64,000 nucleotides of DNA from Ferruginibacter sp. (GCA_014379625.1 JACMLJ010000010.1:124001-188000); one strand, 5' to 3'; shown: positions 1 to 8,260, counted from the stretch's first letter. Numbers and translations are program-made. Notes: generated by a model from the sequence alone, not told the origin.

Positions 1-770
1 ACGGTTAGTATAATGCGATTGTCCTGCCGGTGAAGTATAATTGTTATTACAGATTCTTTTGGAGAATATTTAATGGCATTGTCAATTAAATTATTGACCG
101 CCATTTGCAACATCAGCATATCACCATTCATATAAATTTCATCACCCAATTCTTTATTGAAAACCCTTTGCGGGTAACGCATTATAAAATCATTCACGCA
201 ATCGTTTAGCAGATCGGTAAGGTTTATTTCTTCTTTTGTTATACTATGGCCCCCCGCTTCTATTTGCGAGGCCAGTAACATATTATTGCACAGCGCATTT
301 AACCGGTTGGCTTCCTGTATGGTATTCTGAATAAGCCGCTGTTGCTGGCTTTCGGCTAATTTTCTTTTCTGTAAAGTCTCTAAATTAAGTTTTGTGATAG
401 CAATAGGAGTTTTTAGTTCATGCGTAACGGCCATCATAAAATTTTGTTGTTGCTGGCCCGACTTTAACTGTCGTTTTACCGCCCTGTAAATAAAAACAGC
501 TCCCGATAAAATGAGTAATAAAAAAATACTGCCCTCGCCTAAATACTGGGTAGTTTTCCTTTTCTTAATATTGGTTATTTTCTTTAACTGGCTGTTGTAT
601 TGCGGATCGTCGGTCCTTAATTGCGACAATTCAAGGGCCGCCATTTGCTGGTTCTGCTGATTTAATGCGATGAACCAAAATACCAGTGCGGCGATGATAT
701 AAGATAGCAGGAACCAGTAAACAAGAAAGATAAACCGTAAGCGTTTTGTTTTATAAAAAGAAAATGGCAT
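1..770 (-). CDS. Sensor histidine kinase, C-terminus cut off by the window edge
   Basis: An open frame runs leftward from ATG at 770 to the window edge, giving 256 codons. It has two predicted membrane segments (about residues 12-34 and 80-96) around a short extracytoplasmic loop of roughly 45 residues. A HisKA dimerisation domain follows, with the phospho-acceptor His117 in HELKTP (117-122), and then the N box (VNNLIDNAIKYSP) that opens the ATP-binding domain. The G boxes lie beyond the window. This is a membrane sensor kinase that autophosphorylates on His117 and should pass phosphate to a response regulator, probably encoded just outside the window. The signal sensed cannot be told from the small loop. 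Confidence 0.9.
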   Translation of the reverse strand, partial: MPFSFYKTKRLRFIFLVYWFLLSYIIAALVFWFIALNQQNQQMAALELSQLRTDDPQYNSQLKKITNIKKRKTTQYLGEGSIFLLLILSGAVFIYRAVKRQLKSGQQQQNFMMAVTHELKTPIAITKLNLETLQKRKLAESQQQRLIQNTIQEANRLNALCNNMLLASQIEAGGHSITKEEINLTDLLNDCVNDFIMRYPQRVFNKELGDEIYMNGDMLMLQMAVNNLIDNAIKYSPKESVITIILHRQDNRIILT

Positions 771-854
771 TGTAGTGTAAAGTTAAGCGCCAGGGGTGAA
801 CCATTGCCGTTTAAGTAAGTCCTTTCTCGCGCCTGGAGCGATTAAGCTGAATTC

Positions 855-888
855 AGACAAGCAAAAAATGTTAACCAAAACGACATTA
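855..888. repeat. Intergenic repeat copy, AGACAAGCAAAAAAT type
   Basis: Between the kinase gene and gldH, the stretch beginning AGACAAGCAAAAAAT and ending AACGACATT recurs at 33386-33416 with a small internal length change. Both copies are intergenic. Confidence 0.45.
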
Positions 889-913
889 AACGTGAAGAGT
901 TAAACCTCGTGAA

Positions 914-935
914 ATATTCACCATTCACCATTGAC
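914..935. repeat. Intergenic heptad repeat (ATTCACC/ATTGACC), copy 1
   Basis: Two ATTCACC units and one ATTGACT unit lie in tandem just beyond the gldH stop codon. Related heptads occur near 8209, 24988, 34417, 43975 and 55872. Confidence 0.55.
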
Positions 936-1417
936 TACTTCACTTTCTCCACCCTTACTCCCACGCTTAATATTTCCGGCAGGGGATTTTCTCTCATCAC
1001 CTGCGCTACAGAAAATTTATAGTTACCGGTTTTATTAAATTTAAAGGGCCCCCTGGTTATGGATTTTCGGAGCTCCCAGATATCATCCATCCCAATGCCT
1101 TCCCATCCGCCTGCGTCTGTACCCAACTGCAGGTCAAACCGCTGGTATCGCATGGTGTCGGCCGGGGACTGGGATCCAATATTCAGCCAGATATTATTAT
1201 ACCGGTAGGCATCTGTATGGCGCAAAACAATATAAAGGTTATATAAGGATGCGGTATCACTGATACTGAAATCAAAAACCGGTTTTAAAGCATATTGCCA
1301 CTGTTGCCGGGGGATGTCCGTATTCTTTTCAAATACTTCAATTTTAGAACAGGCTACCAGCCATAAACTGAGGGCTATAAGGATAATAAAGGATGCTTTA
1401 TTTGAATTGATCTTCAC
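935..1417 (-). CDS. gldH: Gliding motility lipoprotein GldH
   Basis: This 160-residue protein has a lipoprotein signal peptide: a hydrophobic stretch at residues 10-22 followed by Cys23 in the lipobox LVAC. The mature part carries a conserved pattern of the GldH family (around VFDFSISDT, LYIVLRHTDAYRYNNIW and the WEGIGMDDIWE segment). GldH is a periplasm- or outer membrane-associated lipoprotein of the Bacteroidetes gliding machinery, and its loss in Flavobacterium blocks gliding. Length fits the family. It is transcribed leftward after the yicC-like gene with a 178-base gap, and a promoter-like TATTTTTG lies 13 bases upstream of its start. Whether this organism actually glides cannot be seen here, because many non-gliding relatives keep gldH. 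Confidence 0.85.
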   Translation of the reverse strand: MKINSNKASFIILIALSLWLVACSKIEVFEKNTDIPRQQWQYALKPVFDFSISDTASLYNLYIVLRHTDAYRYNNIWLNIGSQSPADTMRYQRFDLQLGTDAGGWEGIGMDDIWELRKSITRGPFKFNKTGNYKFSVAQVMRENPLPEILSVGVRVEKVK

Positions 1418-1430
1418 AAAATAATTTTTA

Positions 1431-1438
1431 CAAAAATA
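1431..1438 (-). promoter_or_regulatory. Probable -7 element of gldH
   Basis: On the leftward strand the bases read TATTTTTG, which matches the Bacteroidetes -7 consensus TAnnTTTG. The element lies 13 bases before the gldH ATG. No clear -33 TTG sits at the usual spacing. Confidence 0.45.
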
Positions 1439-1595
1439 AAACAGTTTTTAAACCCCGATGGTTTAACTGGTTATAAATTTTTAACCCACAATTTGTACCG
1501 CCTCGCACAGCAATACAATGTTTTATCTCGTACCCGGTAACCAACAACAGTAAATTTGTTCCCCAATAAAAACCAAGGGGGAAGCGAAGCGTTTT

Positions 1596-2471
1596 CTACA
1601 ATACGTTCAGCACCTGTTCCTTTGCTTTCTCCAGTTCATCCTTCATGGTTACTACACATTTTTGTATATCGGCATCATAAGCTTTGCTGCCTGTAGTGTT
1701 GATCTCCCTGCCAATTTCCTGTATGATAAAAGACAATTTCTTTCCTTTTGCATCATCCCCGTTATCAAGCAGCGATCTGAAATATTCGCAGTGTTGCTTT
1801 AACCGCACCTGTTCTTCATGAATGTCTATTTTCTCGATGTAGTAGATCAACTCCTGTTCCAAACGATTGCCATCATAATTTTCTTTGCCTACATGCTGCT
1901 CCAGTAATTGCACAATTTCTTCGCGTATCCTTTTCATGCGGTTAGGCTCCAGTTGTACGATCGATTCTTCCTGTGCATGAATATTGTTGATGCGCTTGAT
2001 AAGGTCAATTTCCAGGCTGCTACCTTCCTCCTCCCTGTGTTTATTTAATTCTGCCAGCGCTATCAGCAGTACTTTCTTAAATTCTTCAAAATCATTGTCA
2101 TTTAGTACATCATTGGTGGGGGTAACTACCTCCGGCAGGCGAAGCAGCGCGCTTAAAACTGAATTGGTATCTATATTTAATTCCCCCGCCAGGGTTTCAA
2201 TCTGGTGGTAATAGGCTTTAATTAAGTCGGTATTGATATTAACCGGTTTGGAAGTGCCGTTTTGTTTGATGGTGATCACGCAATCAATGGTGCCCCTCAC
2301 CAATTGCTCCTGCAAAATGTTCCGGATATCAAATTCGTAAGGTCGCAATAAAGGCGGCAAACGCAACTGCATTTCAAACTGCTTTCCATTGAGCGCTTTT
2401 ATTTCTACAAGGAAGGTCTTATCATTTACGGTTTGTTCAGCCCTGCCGAAGCCGGTCATGGATTTTAGCAT
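1596..2471 (-). CDS. yicC: YicC/YloC family endoribonuclease
   Basis: The 291-residue product opens with the family signature SMTGFGRAE (residues 4-12) in the YicC-like N-terminal domain. It ends with the DUF1732 domain, whose EIGREINT motif lies near residue 250. Length matches YicC of E. coli (about 290). Members act as endoribonucleases that take part in turnover of RNAs and small RNAs in the cytoplasm. In many Bacteroidetes the gene sits next to gmk; here its neighbours are an RluE-type gene upstream (61-base gap) and gldH downstream, all leftward. The family call is firm; the biological target here is not known. Confidence 0.92.
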   Translation of the reverse strand: MLKSMTGFGRAEQTVNDKTFLVEIKALNGKQFEMQLRLPPLLRPYEFDIRNILQEQLVRGTIDCVITIKQNGTSKPVNINTDLIKAYYHQIETLAGELNIDTNSVLSALLRLPEVVTPTNDVLNDNDFEEFKKVLLIALAELNKHREEEGSSLEIDLIKRINNIHAQEESIVQLEPNRMKRIREEIVQLLEQHVGKENYDGNRLEQELIYYIEKIDIHEEQVRLKQHCEYFRSLLDNGDDAKGKKLSFIIQEIGREINTTGSKAYDADIQKCVVTMKDELEKAKEQVLNVL

Positions 2472-2531
2472 TATTCAGTGATTATTTTTGTAATAAGATA
2501 TTTAATTATCTACAAGGTAGCCGAAAAAACG

Positions 2532-3146
2532 TCAACTGCCGGTTTTATGCCTGTCATTTCTGTTAGGAAATAGAAAATGATACATTTCGCCCTTTGTTAA
2601 CATACGCATTTCACCGGGTAGAAGGCCTTCGATGGTACATTTTTCTATCCTGAACCTGATCAGTCTTAACGTGGGGAAACCAACTGCCGCGGTCATCTTT
2701 CTAACCTGCCTGTTCCTGCCTTCAGTAAGTAGTATTTTAACCCAACTGGTAGGGATACTTTTACGAAAGCGAATGGGTGGATTTCTGGCAGGCACAGGAG
2801 GAGCATTTTTAAAAGAATTCGCCTTGCATTTTTTGGTGCGGTACAACTTCCCATCCACCGAGATATCAACACCATTTTGCAAATCCTGTATCGCCTCATC
2901 TGTTATTTCACCATCTACCTGCACCCAATATTCTCTGGTATGCTCAAACGTCGGGTTTAATAATTCATGGTTGATTTTTTTATCGTTGGTTAAAATCAAT
3001 AATCCTTCGCTATCATAATCCAGTCGGCCCAACGGGTAAACATCAGGTGGCAGGTCAAAGTAATCTTTCAATGTTTGCTTGCCCTCACCGGAGGTAAACT
3101 GCGATACAACATTGAAAGGTTTATAAATGATACAATAATATTCCAA
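2532..3146 (-). CDS. rluE: 23S rRNA pseudouridine synthase, RluE type
   Basis: This 204-residue protein belongs to the RsuA/RluB/RluE family and starts directly with the catalytic domain (MEYYCIIYKP), without the N-terminal S4 domain found in RsuA and RluB. The catalytic motif GRLDYDSEGLLILT has the nucleophilic Asp43. The family's RQVRKM and TLRLIR motifs are near the C-terminus. RluE isomerises one uridine of 23S rRNA (U2457 in E. coli). The short length and missing S4 domain favour RluE over RluF or RsuA. A -7 element TACCTTTG lies 32 bases upstream. The C-terminus (NRNDRHKTGS) is short and basic. Confidence 0.88.
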   Translation of the reverse strand: MEYYCIIYKPFNVVSQFTSGEGKQTLKDYFDLPPDVYPLGRLDYDSEGLLILTNDKKINHELLNPTFEHTREYWVQVDGEITDEAIQDLQNGVDISVDGKLYRTKKCKANSFKNAPPVPARNPPIRFRKSIPTSWVKILLTEGRNRQVRKMTAAVGFPTLRLIRFRIEKCTIEGLLPGEMRMLTKGEMYHFLFPNRNDRHKTGS

Positions 3147-3178
3147 CGGAGATAAATTAATTGATGATCGTTCGTATG

Positions 3179-3186
3179 CAAAGGTA
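3179..3186 (-). promoter_or_regulatory. Probable -7 element of rluE
   Basis: The leftward strand reads TACCTTTG, an exact match to TAnnTTTG, 32 bases upstream of the rluE start. The same TACCTTT core recurs before other genes of this window. Confidence 0.5.
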
Positions 3187-3224
3187 GCTGAAGATTGAAT
3201 GTTGTTTTCACATTCCTGAAATGA

Positions 3225-3254
3225 TAAAGCCCGGTGTTTTGAAGCCGGGCTTTA
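3225..3254 (+). terminator. Isolated terminator-like hairpin
   Basis: TAAAGCCCGG pairs with CCGGGCTTTA across a 10-base loop, giving a perfect 10-bp stem. On the + strand it is followed by TTATATT. It lies between two divergent genes, so no annotated gene ends here; it could close an untranslated small RNA or act as an insulator. Confidence 0.5.
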
Positions 3255-3696
3255 TTATATTAATGGGTTAGTAAGTACCTGGAAACAGAATTTCCATACA
3301 CAATATTAAAAAGAAATTTTGCTATCTAAAAAAATATTTTAAAATAATTTATTCACATTTCAATTTGTACTGTGGATAAGGAACAGGTTGCATGGGCGCT
3401 ATGATGAATGATTATACCTTGTATTTTCCCCGTTATTTAAAAATAAATATTGAGCTATTTATTTGATACGCCTTGAAAGCATTGATTTAACTGGTGTTTC
3501 AGCGGATTCAATTTTGAATGACTGGTGACTGTTTAAAAAAAGACCGCTTGGGCAGCAGCAGGCAATCTTTAATTCAAAGGGTAAGATTGTATTAATTTTA
3601 CTTGTAAAAAAAGTGCATAATTAAATTTATTTGAGCAGCCGGTTTACAGGTTTCAGACAATATTTTGTTTATGTCATCACTAAAAGTAAAGGGCAG

Positions 3697-3704
3697 TACC
3701 TTTG
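3697..3704 (+). promoter_or_regulatory. Probable -7 element of the lpxD-like gene
   Basis: TACCTTTG matches TAnnTTTG exactly and lies 15 bases before the ATG at 3720. If used, the leader would be under 15 bases. Confidence 0.45.
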
Positions 3705-3719
3705 TAAAAAAATTATTGT

Positions 3720-4688
3720 ATGCAATTTCCTGCTCCTGTTTCTATTACCTGGATCGCTGATTTCATCAACGCCGAATTAATAGGCAACAACAAAAGCGAT
3801 GCGACTGGTATTAACGAAATACATAAAGTTGAAAAAGGCGATTTGGTTTTTGTAGATCATCCAAAATATTATGATAAGTGTATCAACAGCGCCGCTACTT
3901 TTATCATCATTAATACAAGAACGGCGTTCCCTGACGGTAAATCATTATTACTGGTTGATAATCCCTTTGAAGCGTATTGCAAAATCGTAAATCATTTCAA
4001 CCCGTTTACACCAGCAGTGAAAACAATAAGCGACACTGCGGTGATGGGTGAAGGAAGTTTTATTTATCCCAATACTTTTATAGGCCATCATGTACAGATC
4101 GGTAAAAACTGTATCATTTACCCCAATGTTACAATCATGGACAACTGCATCATCGGTGATCATGTTATCATACAATCCGGTACGGTAATCGGCAGTGATG
4201 CATTTTATTATAACACTAAAAAAGACCGCGAAAACTGGTATAAAAAAATGCCCAGTTGCGGCAGGGTAATTATTGAAGATTACGCGGAAATTGGCGCAGG
4301 CTGCACCATCGACCGGGGGGTAAGCAGTGATACAGTAATTGGCAGGGGAACCAAGTTTGATAATACCATCCATATCGGGCATGATACGGTGATCGGCAAA
4401 AATTGTTTATTCGCCGCACATGTGGTGGTGGCCGGTTGTGTATACATAAAAGACGGCGTAACGCTATGGGGGCAGGTAGTAGTAAACAAAACCCTTACCA
4501 TTGGTGAAAATGCGGTGTTGCTGGGCAGAACAGGCGTTAGCGGCGACCTTGACGGAAACAAAACCTATTGGGGCGCACCTGCCCAGGAAGCCGGCATTGT
4601 AAAAAGAGAACTGGTATGGATAAAAAGGATACCCCAACTCTGGGACAAAGTGATGAATTCCAAAACCCCGGCAACCCAGCCTGGTTAG
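3720..4688 (+). CDS. lpxD: UDP-3-O-acylglucosamine N-acyltransferase-like protein (LpxD family)
   Basis: The 322-residue protein has the LpxD N-terminal uridine-binding domain (residues 1-100) and a left-handed beta-helix of hexapeptide repeats (about 105-290). The motif DNTIHIGHDTVIG places the expected catalytic histidine at His221, matching His239 of E. coli LpxD. LpxD transfers a 3-hydroxyacyl chain from acyl carrier protein onto UDP-3-O-acylglucosamine in lipid A synthesis. The gene stands alone here, not with lpxC, fabZ or lpxA. Many Bacteroidetes carry a second LpxD-like gene away from the main lpx operon, so this may be the paralogue rather than the main lipid A enzyme. The substrate is therefore less certain than the fold. 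Confidence 0.82.
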   Translation: MQFPAPVSITWIADFINAELIGNNKSDATGINEIHKVEKGDLVFVDHPKYYDKCINSAATFIIINTRTAFPDGKSLLLVDNPFEAYCKIVNHFNPFTPAVKTISDTAVMGEGSFIYPNTFIGHHVQIGKNCIIYPNVTIMDNCIIGDHVIIQSGTVIGSDAFYYNTKKDRENWYKKMPSCGRVIIEDYAEIGAGCTIDRGVSSDTVIGRGTKFDNTIHIGHDTVIGKNCLFAAHVVVAGCVYIKDGVTLWGQVVVNKTLTIGENAVLLGRTGVSGDLDGNKTYWGAPAQEAGIVKRELVWIKRIPQLWDKVMNSKTPATQPG

Positions 4689-4790
4689 TTTATATGCCCC
4701 GATAGGAAACACCAGGATTCCCTTAGCTGTGAATTTATGGAACAGGCCTTTTCTGCCACGCATGCAAATGAGTGGCATTTATTTTTCCAT

Positions 4791-4818
4791 TTGTACTTAT
4801 TTTCTAACGCTATGTTTT
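4791..4818 (+). promoter_or_regulatory. Possible promoter of the AIM24-family gene
   Basis: TTG at 4791-4793 is followed after 17 bases by TATGTTTT, one base off TAnnTTTG. The ATG lies 35 bases downstream. Confidence 0.35.
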
Positions 4819-4852
4819 TATAGATATTATCTTCACAAAAAAAATTAAAGCC

Positions 4853-5644
4853 ATGCGTACAAATCACGAAATTGATTACAAAATTTACGGAGAAGAATTA
4901 CAGTTTGTTGAAATTGAACTGGATCCCAATGAAACAGCCATCGCGGAGAGCGGCGCATTTATGATGATGGATAATGGTATTGAAATGCAAACCATATTCG
5001 GCGATGGAAGCCAGCAGCAATCAGGCGGATTACTTGGAAAAATAATGAGTGCCGGCAAGCGCTTGCTGGTTGGCGAAAGTCTATTTATGACAGCCTTCAC
5101 CAATACCGGGAACGGAAAGAAGAAAGTAAGTTTCGCATCTCCCTACACCGGTAAGATCATTGTATTTGACCTGCAACAATTAGGGGGAAAGGTCATTGCG
5201 CAAAAGGATGCCTTTTTATGCGCGGCAAAAGGTGTAAGCATCGGGATCGAGTTTCAAAGAAGGCTGGGTACCGGTATATTTGGCGGGGAGGGATTTATCA
5301 TGGAAAAACTAGAGGGTGATGGACTGGCATTTGCACATGCAGGCGGACATATTGTTGAACGGGATCTACTGGCAGGAGAGATATTAAAGGTAGACACGGG
5401 CTGCGTTGTAGCTTATACAGCCGGGGTTGATTTTGATATCGAAATGGTAAAAGGTATTAAAAACTTTATGTTTGGCGGAGAAGGTTTATTTTTTGCTGTG
5501 TTAAGAGGCCCCGGTAAAGTATGGCTGCAATCATTACCCATCAGCCGCCTTGCGGGCCGTATTATGCAGTACGGCACTTATAAACGTAAAGAAGAAGGAA
5601 GTATATTGGGAGGGCTCGGAAATTTACTGGATGGAAGGGAATAG
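4853..5644 (+). CDS. AIM24 / TIGR00266 family protein
   Basis: The 263-residue protein matches the AIM24 family (TIGR00266, beta-rich with a TRAP-like fold). Typical features are an early acidic segment with AESGAFMMMD, the glycine-rich patches GTGIFGGEGFIMEKLEGDG and FMFGGEGLFF, and LPISRLAGRI near the end. No signal peptide or membrane segment is present, so it is probably cytosolic. The yeast namesake is mitochondrial; the bacterial function is not known. It stands alone between the lpxD-like gene and arsR and is closed by a strong terminator at 5747-5775. Confidence 0.85.
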   Translation: MRTNHEIDYKIYGEELQFVEIELDPNETAIAESGAFMMMDNGIEMQTIFGDGSQQQSGGLLGKIMSAGKRLLVGESLFMTAFTNTGNGKKKVSFASPYTGKIIVFDLQQLGGKVIAQKDAFLCAAKGVSIGIEFQRRLGTGIFGGEGFIMEKLEGDGLAFAHAGGHIVERDLLAGEILKVDTGCVVAYTAGVDFDIEMVKGIKNFMFGGEGLFFAVLRGPGKVWLQSLPISRLAGRIMQYGTYKRKEEGSILGGLGNLLDGRE

Positions 5645-5746
5645 AAGGATGGGCAATAGTTGAGGTAAAAGATTGTCGTGTATTTTAAATTGCGCATTTT
5701 ATTATTGACTGGGTTACCCAAGGCAAGACTTTAGCCATATTTTACC

Positions 5747-5775
5747 GGCGCCGGAAATTCCGGCGCCTATTTTTT
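5747..5775 (+). terminator. Rho-independent terminator after the AIM24-family gene
   Basis: GGCGCCGG pairs with CCGGCGCC around AAATT, and a TATTTTTT tract follows at once. It separates the AIM24 gene from the arsR promoter. Confidence 0.85.
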
Positions 5776-5804
5776 AAAAAAGATTTGGAATTTAATTTTA
5801 TTTA

Positions 5805-5820
5805 ATCGTATATTTGCGAT
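5805..5820 (+). promoter_or_regulatory. arsR promoter -7 element inside a predicted ArsR operator
   Basis: The -7 element TATATTTG (5809-5816, exact TAnnTTTG) is framed by inverted half-sites ATCG (5805-5808) and CGAT (5817-5820). The dyad is centred exactly on the -7 element, 14 bases upstream of the arsR ATG. An ArsR dimer bound here would block RNA polymerase. Assignment to ArsR is inferred from position and symmetry. Confidence 0.6.
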
Positions 5821-5834
5821 ATAAGATTTAATAG

Positions 5835-6170
5835 ATGGCAGTACATAAAAAAGAGGAATTTACACAAAGGGAACAAGACCTGGCTGAATTTGCCAAGGCG
5901 ATAGCACATCCCGCCCGCATTGCGATATTAAAAGTGCTGGCCCAGAAGAACGAGTGCATCTGTGGTGAAATAGTACAGATACTCCCATTGGCACAATCCA
6001 CCGTTTCCCAACACTTAAAAGAATTAAAAAACGCCGGTTTGGTAACCGGCACCGTTGACGGGCCACGCAGTTGCTACTGTATCAACTGGAAAGCTTTTGA
6101 AAAATTTAACCAGGAGTTCAGCTGGTTGTTTAATAACCTTAAAATAAAGAACGAAAAATCATGTTGTTAA
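5835..6170 (+). CDS. arsR: ArsR-family metalloregulator
   Basis: This 111-residue winged-helix repressor has the ArsR/SmtB fold. The recognition helix region is [17 protein letters not shown] (about 54-70). The segment NECICGEI (39-46) carries Cys41 and Cys43 near the start of the alpha-3 region, close to the ELCVCDL metalloid-binding motif of classical ArsR. Further cysteines occur at 80, 82, 110 and 111. It likely represses itself and arsM and releases DNA when As(III) binds. It sits 19 bases upstream of arsM, so the two are co-transcribed, and a dyad over its -7 element supports autoregulation. The exact metal sensed is inferred from arsM. Confidence 0.88.
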   Translation: MAVHKKEEFTQREQDLAEFAKAIAHPARIAILKVLAQKNECICGEIVQILPLAQSTVSQHLKELKNAGLVTGTVDGPRSCYCINWKAFEKFNQEFSWLFNNLKIKNEKSCC

Positions 6171-6189
6171 CTTTTAAAAATAAAATTGT

Positions 6190-7038
6190 ATGCAAACAGA
6201 CAATGAATTAAAAGAAATTGTAAGACAAAAGTATAGCGAGATAGCATTACAGGATAAAGCAATCAACCAGTCATCCTGTTGTGGCGCCAGTGGTTGCAGT
6301 ACCGAAGTGTACAACATTATGAGCGATGACTATACAAAATTAGAAGGCTATAATGCCGATGCCGACTTAGGGTTAGGCTGTGGCTTACCCACCGAGTTTG
6401 CAAAAATAAAAGAAGGGGATACCGTAATTGATTTGGGTAGCGGCGCCGGCAACGATTGTTTTATAGCCCGGAGATACACTGGCGAAAAAGGCAAAGTGAT
6501 TGGAATTGATTTTACAACTGCCATGATCGAAAAAGCTAGGGTGAACGCAGAAAAACTGGCATTTCATAATGTAGAATTCCGGCAGGGCGATATCGAGCAA
6601 ATACCCGTTACAGCAGGCGTGGCTGATGTGGTAGTGAGCAATTGCGTATTAAACCTGGTGCCCAATAAGCATGCTGTTATTAAAGAAATTTACAGGGTTT
6701 TAAAACCCGGCGGCCATTTTTCCATTTCAGATATCGTACTGGAAGGGACATTACCAGCTAAATGGAAAGAAGTGGCGGAATTATATGCAGGCTGTGTTTC
6801 AGGAGCAATACAAAAGCAGGTTTATCTTGAATTAATTGAAGCGGCCGGATTTAAAAATATTGTGCTTCAAAAAGACAAGCCCATCATTATCCCGGATGAT
6901 ATCCTCGTCAATCATTTAACCGCCGACGAAATACTGGCGTATAAAAATGGCAATACAAAAATTACCAGTATTACCGTATATGCGGAAAAACCTGTTGCAG
7001 AAGAAACGGCCTGCTGCGGTGAAGGTTGCTGTAATTAA
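6190..7038 (+). CDS. arsM: Arsenite S-adenosylmethionine methyltransferase
   Basis: The 282-residue protein has a SAM-binding motif DLGSGAGND (81-89). Three cysteines lie in the contexts conserved in ArsM: Cys64 in GLGCG, Cys152 in SNCV and Cys202 in AGCVSGA. These correspond to the As(III)-binding cysteines of studied ArsM enzymes. Extra Cys pairs flank the domain: SSCCGASGC (28-36) and a C-terminal ACCGEGCCN tail. ArsM methylates arsenite to mono-, di- and trimethyl forms. It follows arsR by 19 bases. No arsenite efflux pump (arsB, acr3) or arsenate reductase gene is nearby, so methylation may be the only arsenic function encoded at this locus. Confidence 0.92.
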   Translation: MQTDNELKEIVRQKYSEIALQDKAINQSSCCGASGCSTEVYNIMSDDYTKLEGYNADADLGLGCGLPTEFAKIKEGDTVIDLGSGAGNDCFIARRYTGEKGKVIGIDFTTAMIEKARVNAEKLAFHNVEFRQGDIEQIPVTAGVADVVVSNCVLNLVPNKHAVIKEIYRVLKPGGHFSISDIVLEGTLPAKWKEVAELYAGCVSGAIQKQVYLELIEAAGFKNIVLQKDKPIIIPDDILVNHLTADEILAYKNGNTKITSITVYAEKPVAEETACCGEGCCN

Positions 7039-7254
7039 ATAATAGATCCTAACCTATGATATAGGGTTGCCAACCTTCCATTGGCTATAACCACTTAAAG
7101 ATATCTTCAGGGGATTCGCAACCCTTTAATGCTGTTAATAAGTTAATGCAATGTCCTCTTATCCTGCAGCGCAAGGCCCATTTTAAAAACCTGCAACAAA
7201 AAAGTTACGGATAAACGTATTTGTTTGTCTTATATTCACGGTAACCTTATACAG

Positions 7255-8034
7255 ATGCAGGCAAAAAACATCGACGAAGTAATCAGCCATCTTGAAGTGA
7301 TCATACAAAAAACGCTTACTGACGGTGATCCAATGGGCTATTTTGCCGCATTGTACCACCAGGTTACCGTTACCGTAAAAGAAGGCATTGCCGGCGGCTA
7401 TTATACAGATTCCAAAAGAATGGAAATGCTGGATGTTATATTTGCCAATCGTTACCTTGAAGCCTACACGCAATTTCAGCAAAACAAACAGTGTTCAGAT
7501 AGCTGGCGGTACACTTTTGAAACTGCAAAAGAGTACTGGCCCATTGTATTACAGAACCTGTTATTGGGAATGAATGCCCATATTAACCTCGACCTCGGTA
7601 TAGCAGCTGCACAAACCTGTCCGGGTGATGGGGTGCACGCATTAAAAGATGATTTTGATAAAATAAATACGGTACTGGCGGGATTGGTTGCGGATGTAGA
7701 AAAAAGCCTTACTGCAATTTGGCCAACATTAAAAATTTTGCTACTTCGCATTAGAAAGATGGATAGTTTTTTGATAGATTTCAGTATGAAGCAGGCAAGG
7801 GATGGTGCCTGGAAGTTTGCCACAGAGCTGGCTGTGTTAGATCCGCTGCAACAGGAGGAAGCAATAAAAGCACGGGATAAAAAAATTACGGAAATTGCAT
7901 TGCTGGTGAGTAAACCGGGATTTTGGGTCAGTCTCCTTTTCCTTGTTATCCGCATAGGAGAGATCGGTTCCGTAGCAAATAAGATTGAATCATTGAGGAA
8001 GAAGAAATTGGCTGCACCAATACCAAGTGTTTAG
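7255..8034 (+). CDS. DUF5995 family protein
   Basis: The product is about 259 residues from ATG at 7255; a TTG ten codons upstream (7225) is a less likely start. The sequence fits the DUF5995 family found in Bacteroidetes and Actinobacteria: an all-alpha protein with an N-terminal DGDPMGYFAALYHQVT segment, a central MNAHINLDLGIA motif and DDFDKIN. There is no signal peptide. The hydrophobic stretch near residue 225 (WVSLLFLVIRIG) may be buried rather than membrane-spanning. The histidines and aspartates in the AHINLDL motif could bind metal, but that is a guess. No function is established. It is a single gene in its own transcription unit. Confidence 0.75.
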   Translation: MQAKNIDEVISHLEVIIQKTLTDGDPMGYFAALYHQVTVTVKEGIAGGYYTDSKRMEMLDVIFANRYLEAYTQFQQNKQCSDSWRYTFETAKEYWPIVLQNLLLGMNAHINLDLGIAAAQTCPGDGVHALKDDFDKINTVLAGLVADVEKSLTAIWPTLKILLLRIRKMDSFLIDFSMKQARDGAWKFATELAVLDPLQQEEAIKARDKKITEIALLVSKPGFWVSLLFLVIRIGEIGSVANKIESLRKKKLAAPIPSV

Positions 8035-8180
8035 CGCTTCCAACAACAAGTAAAATGGAAAATTTTATATTTTGCATCAATTTAAACTTCTCGTTATAAT
8101 TCTTTATGTATTCCCAACAAAATGATGCGGTAGGCCAAAGAAATTAAATAAAAAGATTGCAGCGAATTATAATACTGTCC

Positions 8181-8242
8181 CGTTAAGAATAAAATGGCGA
8201 ATCGATTTGTGAATGGTCAATGGTGAAATATTGACCATTCAC
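8181..8242. repeat. Intergenic repeat copy 2 with perfect 13-bp inverted repeat
   Basis: GTGAATGGTCAAT (8209-8221) and ATTGACCATTCAC (8230-8242) form a perfect 13-bp hairpin with an 8-base loop. The preceding part (8181-8212) aligns with 34366-34397 with only about five differences, including the identical 12-mer ATCGATTTGTGA. Confidence 0.65.
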
Positions 8243-8260
8243 ACATAACTTAACACCAGT

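Larger units (their letters stand above)
3147..3719. other. 573-base gap between divergent rluE and lpxD-like genes
   Basis: The gap holds the -7 elements of both flanking genes and an isolated terminator-like hairpin at 3225-3254. No protein-coding frame, tRNA or known riboswitch was recognised. Confidence 0.6.

Noticed and set aside
2632..3018. A 128-codon rightward frame inside rluE
   Set aside because: Antisense shadow of rluE, which has a complete catalytic motif on the other strand.
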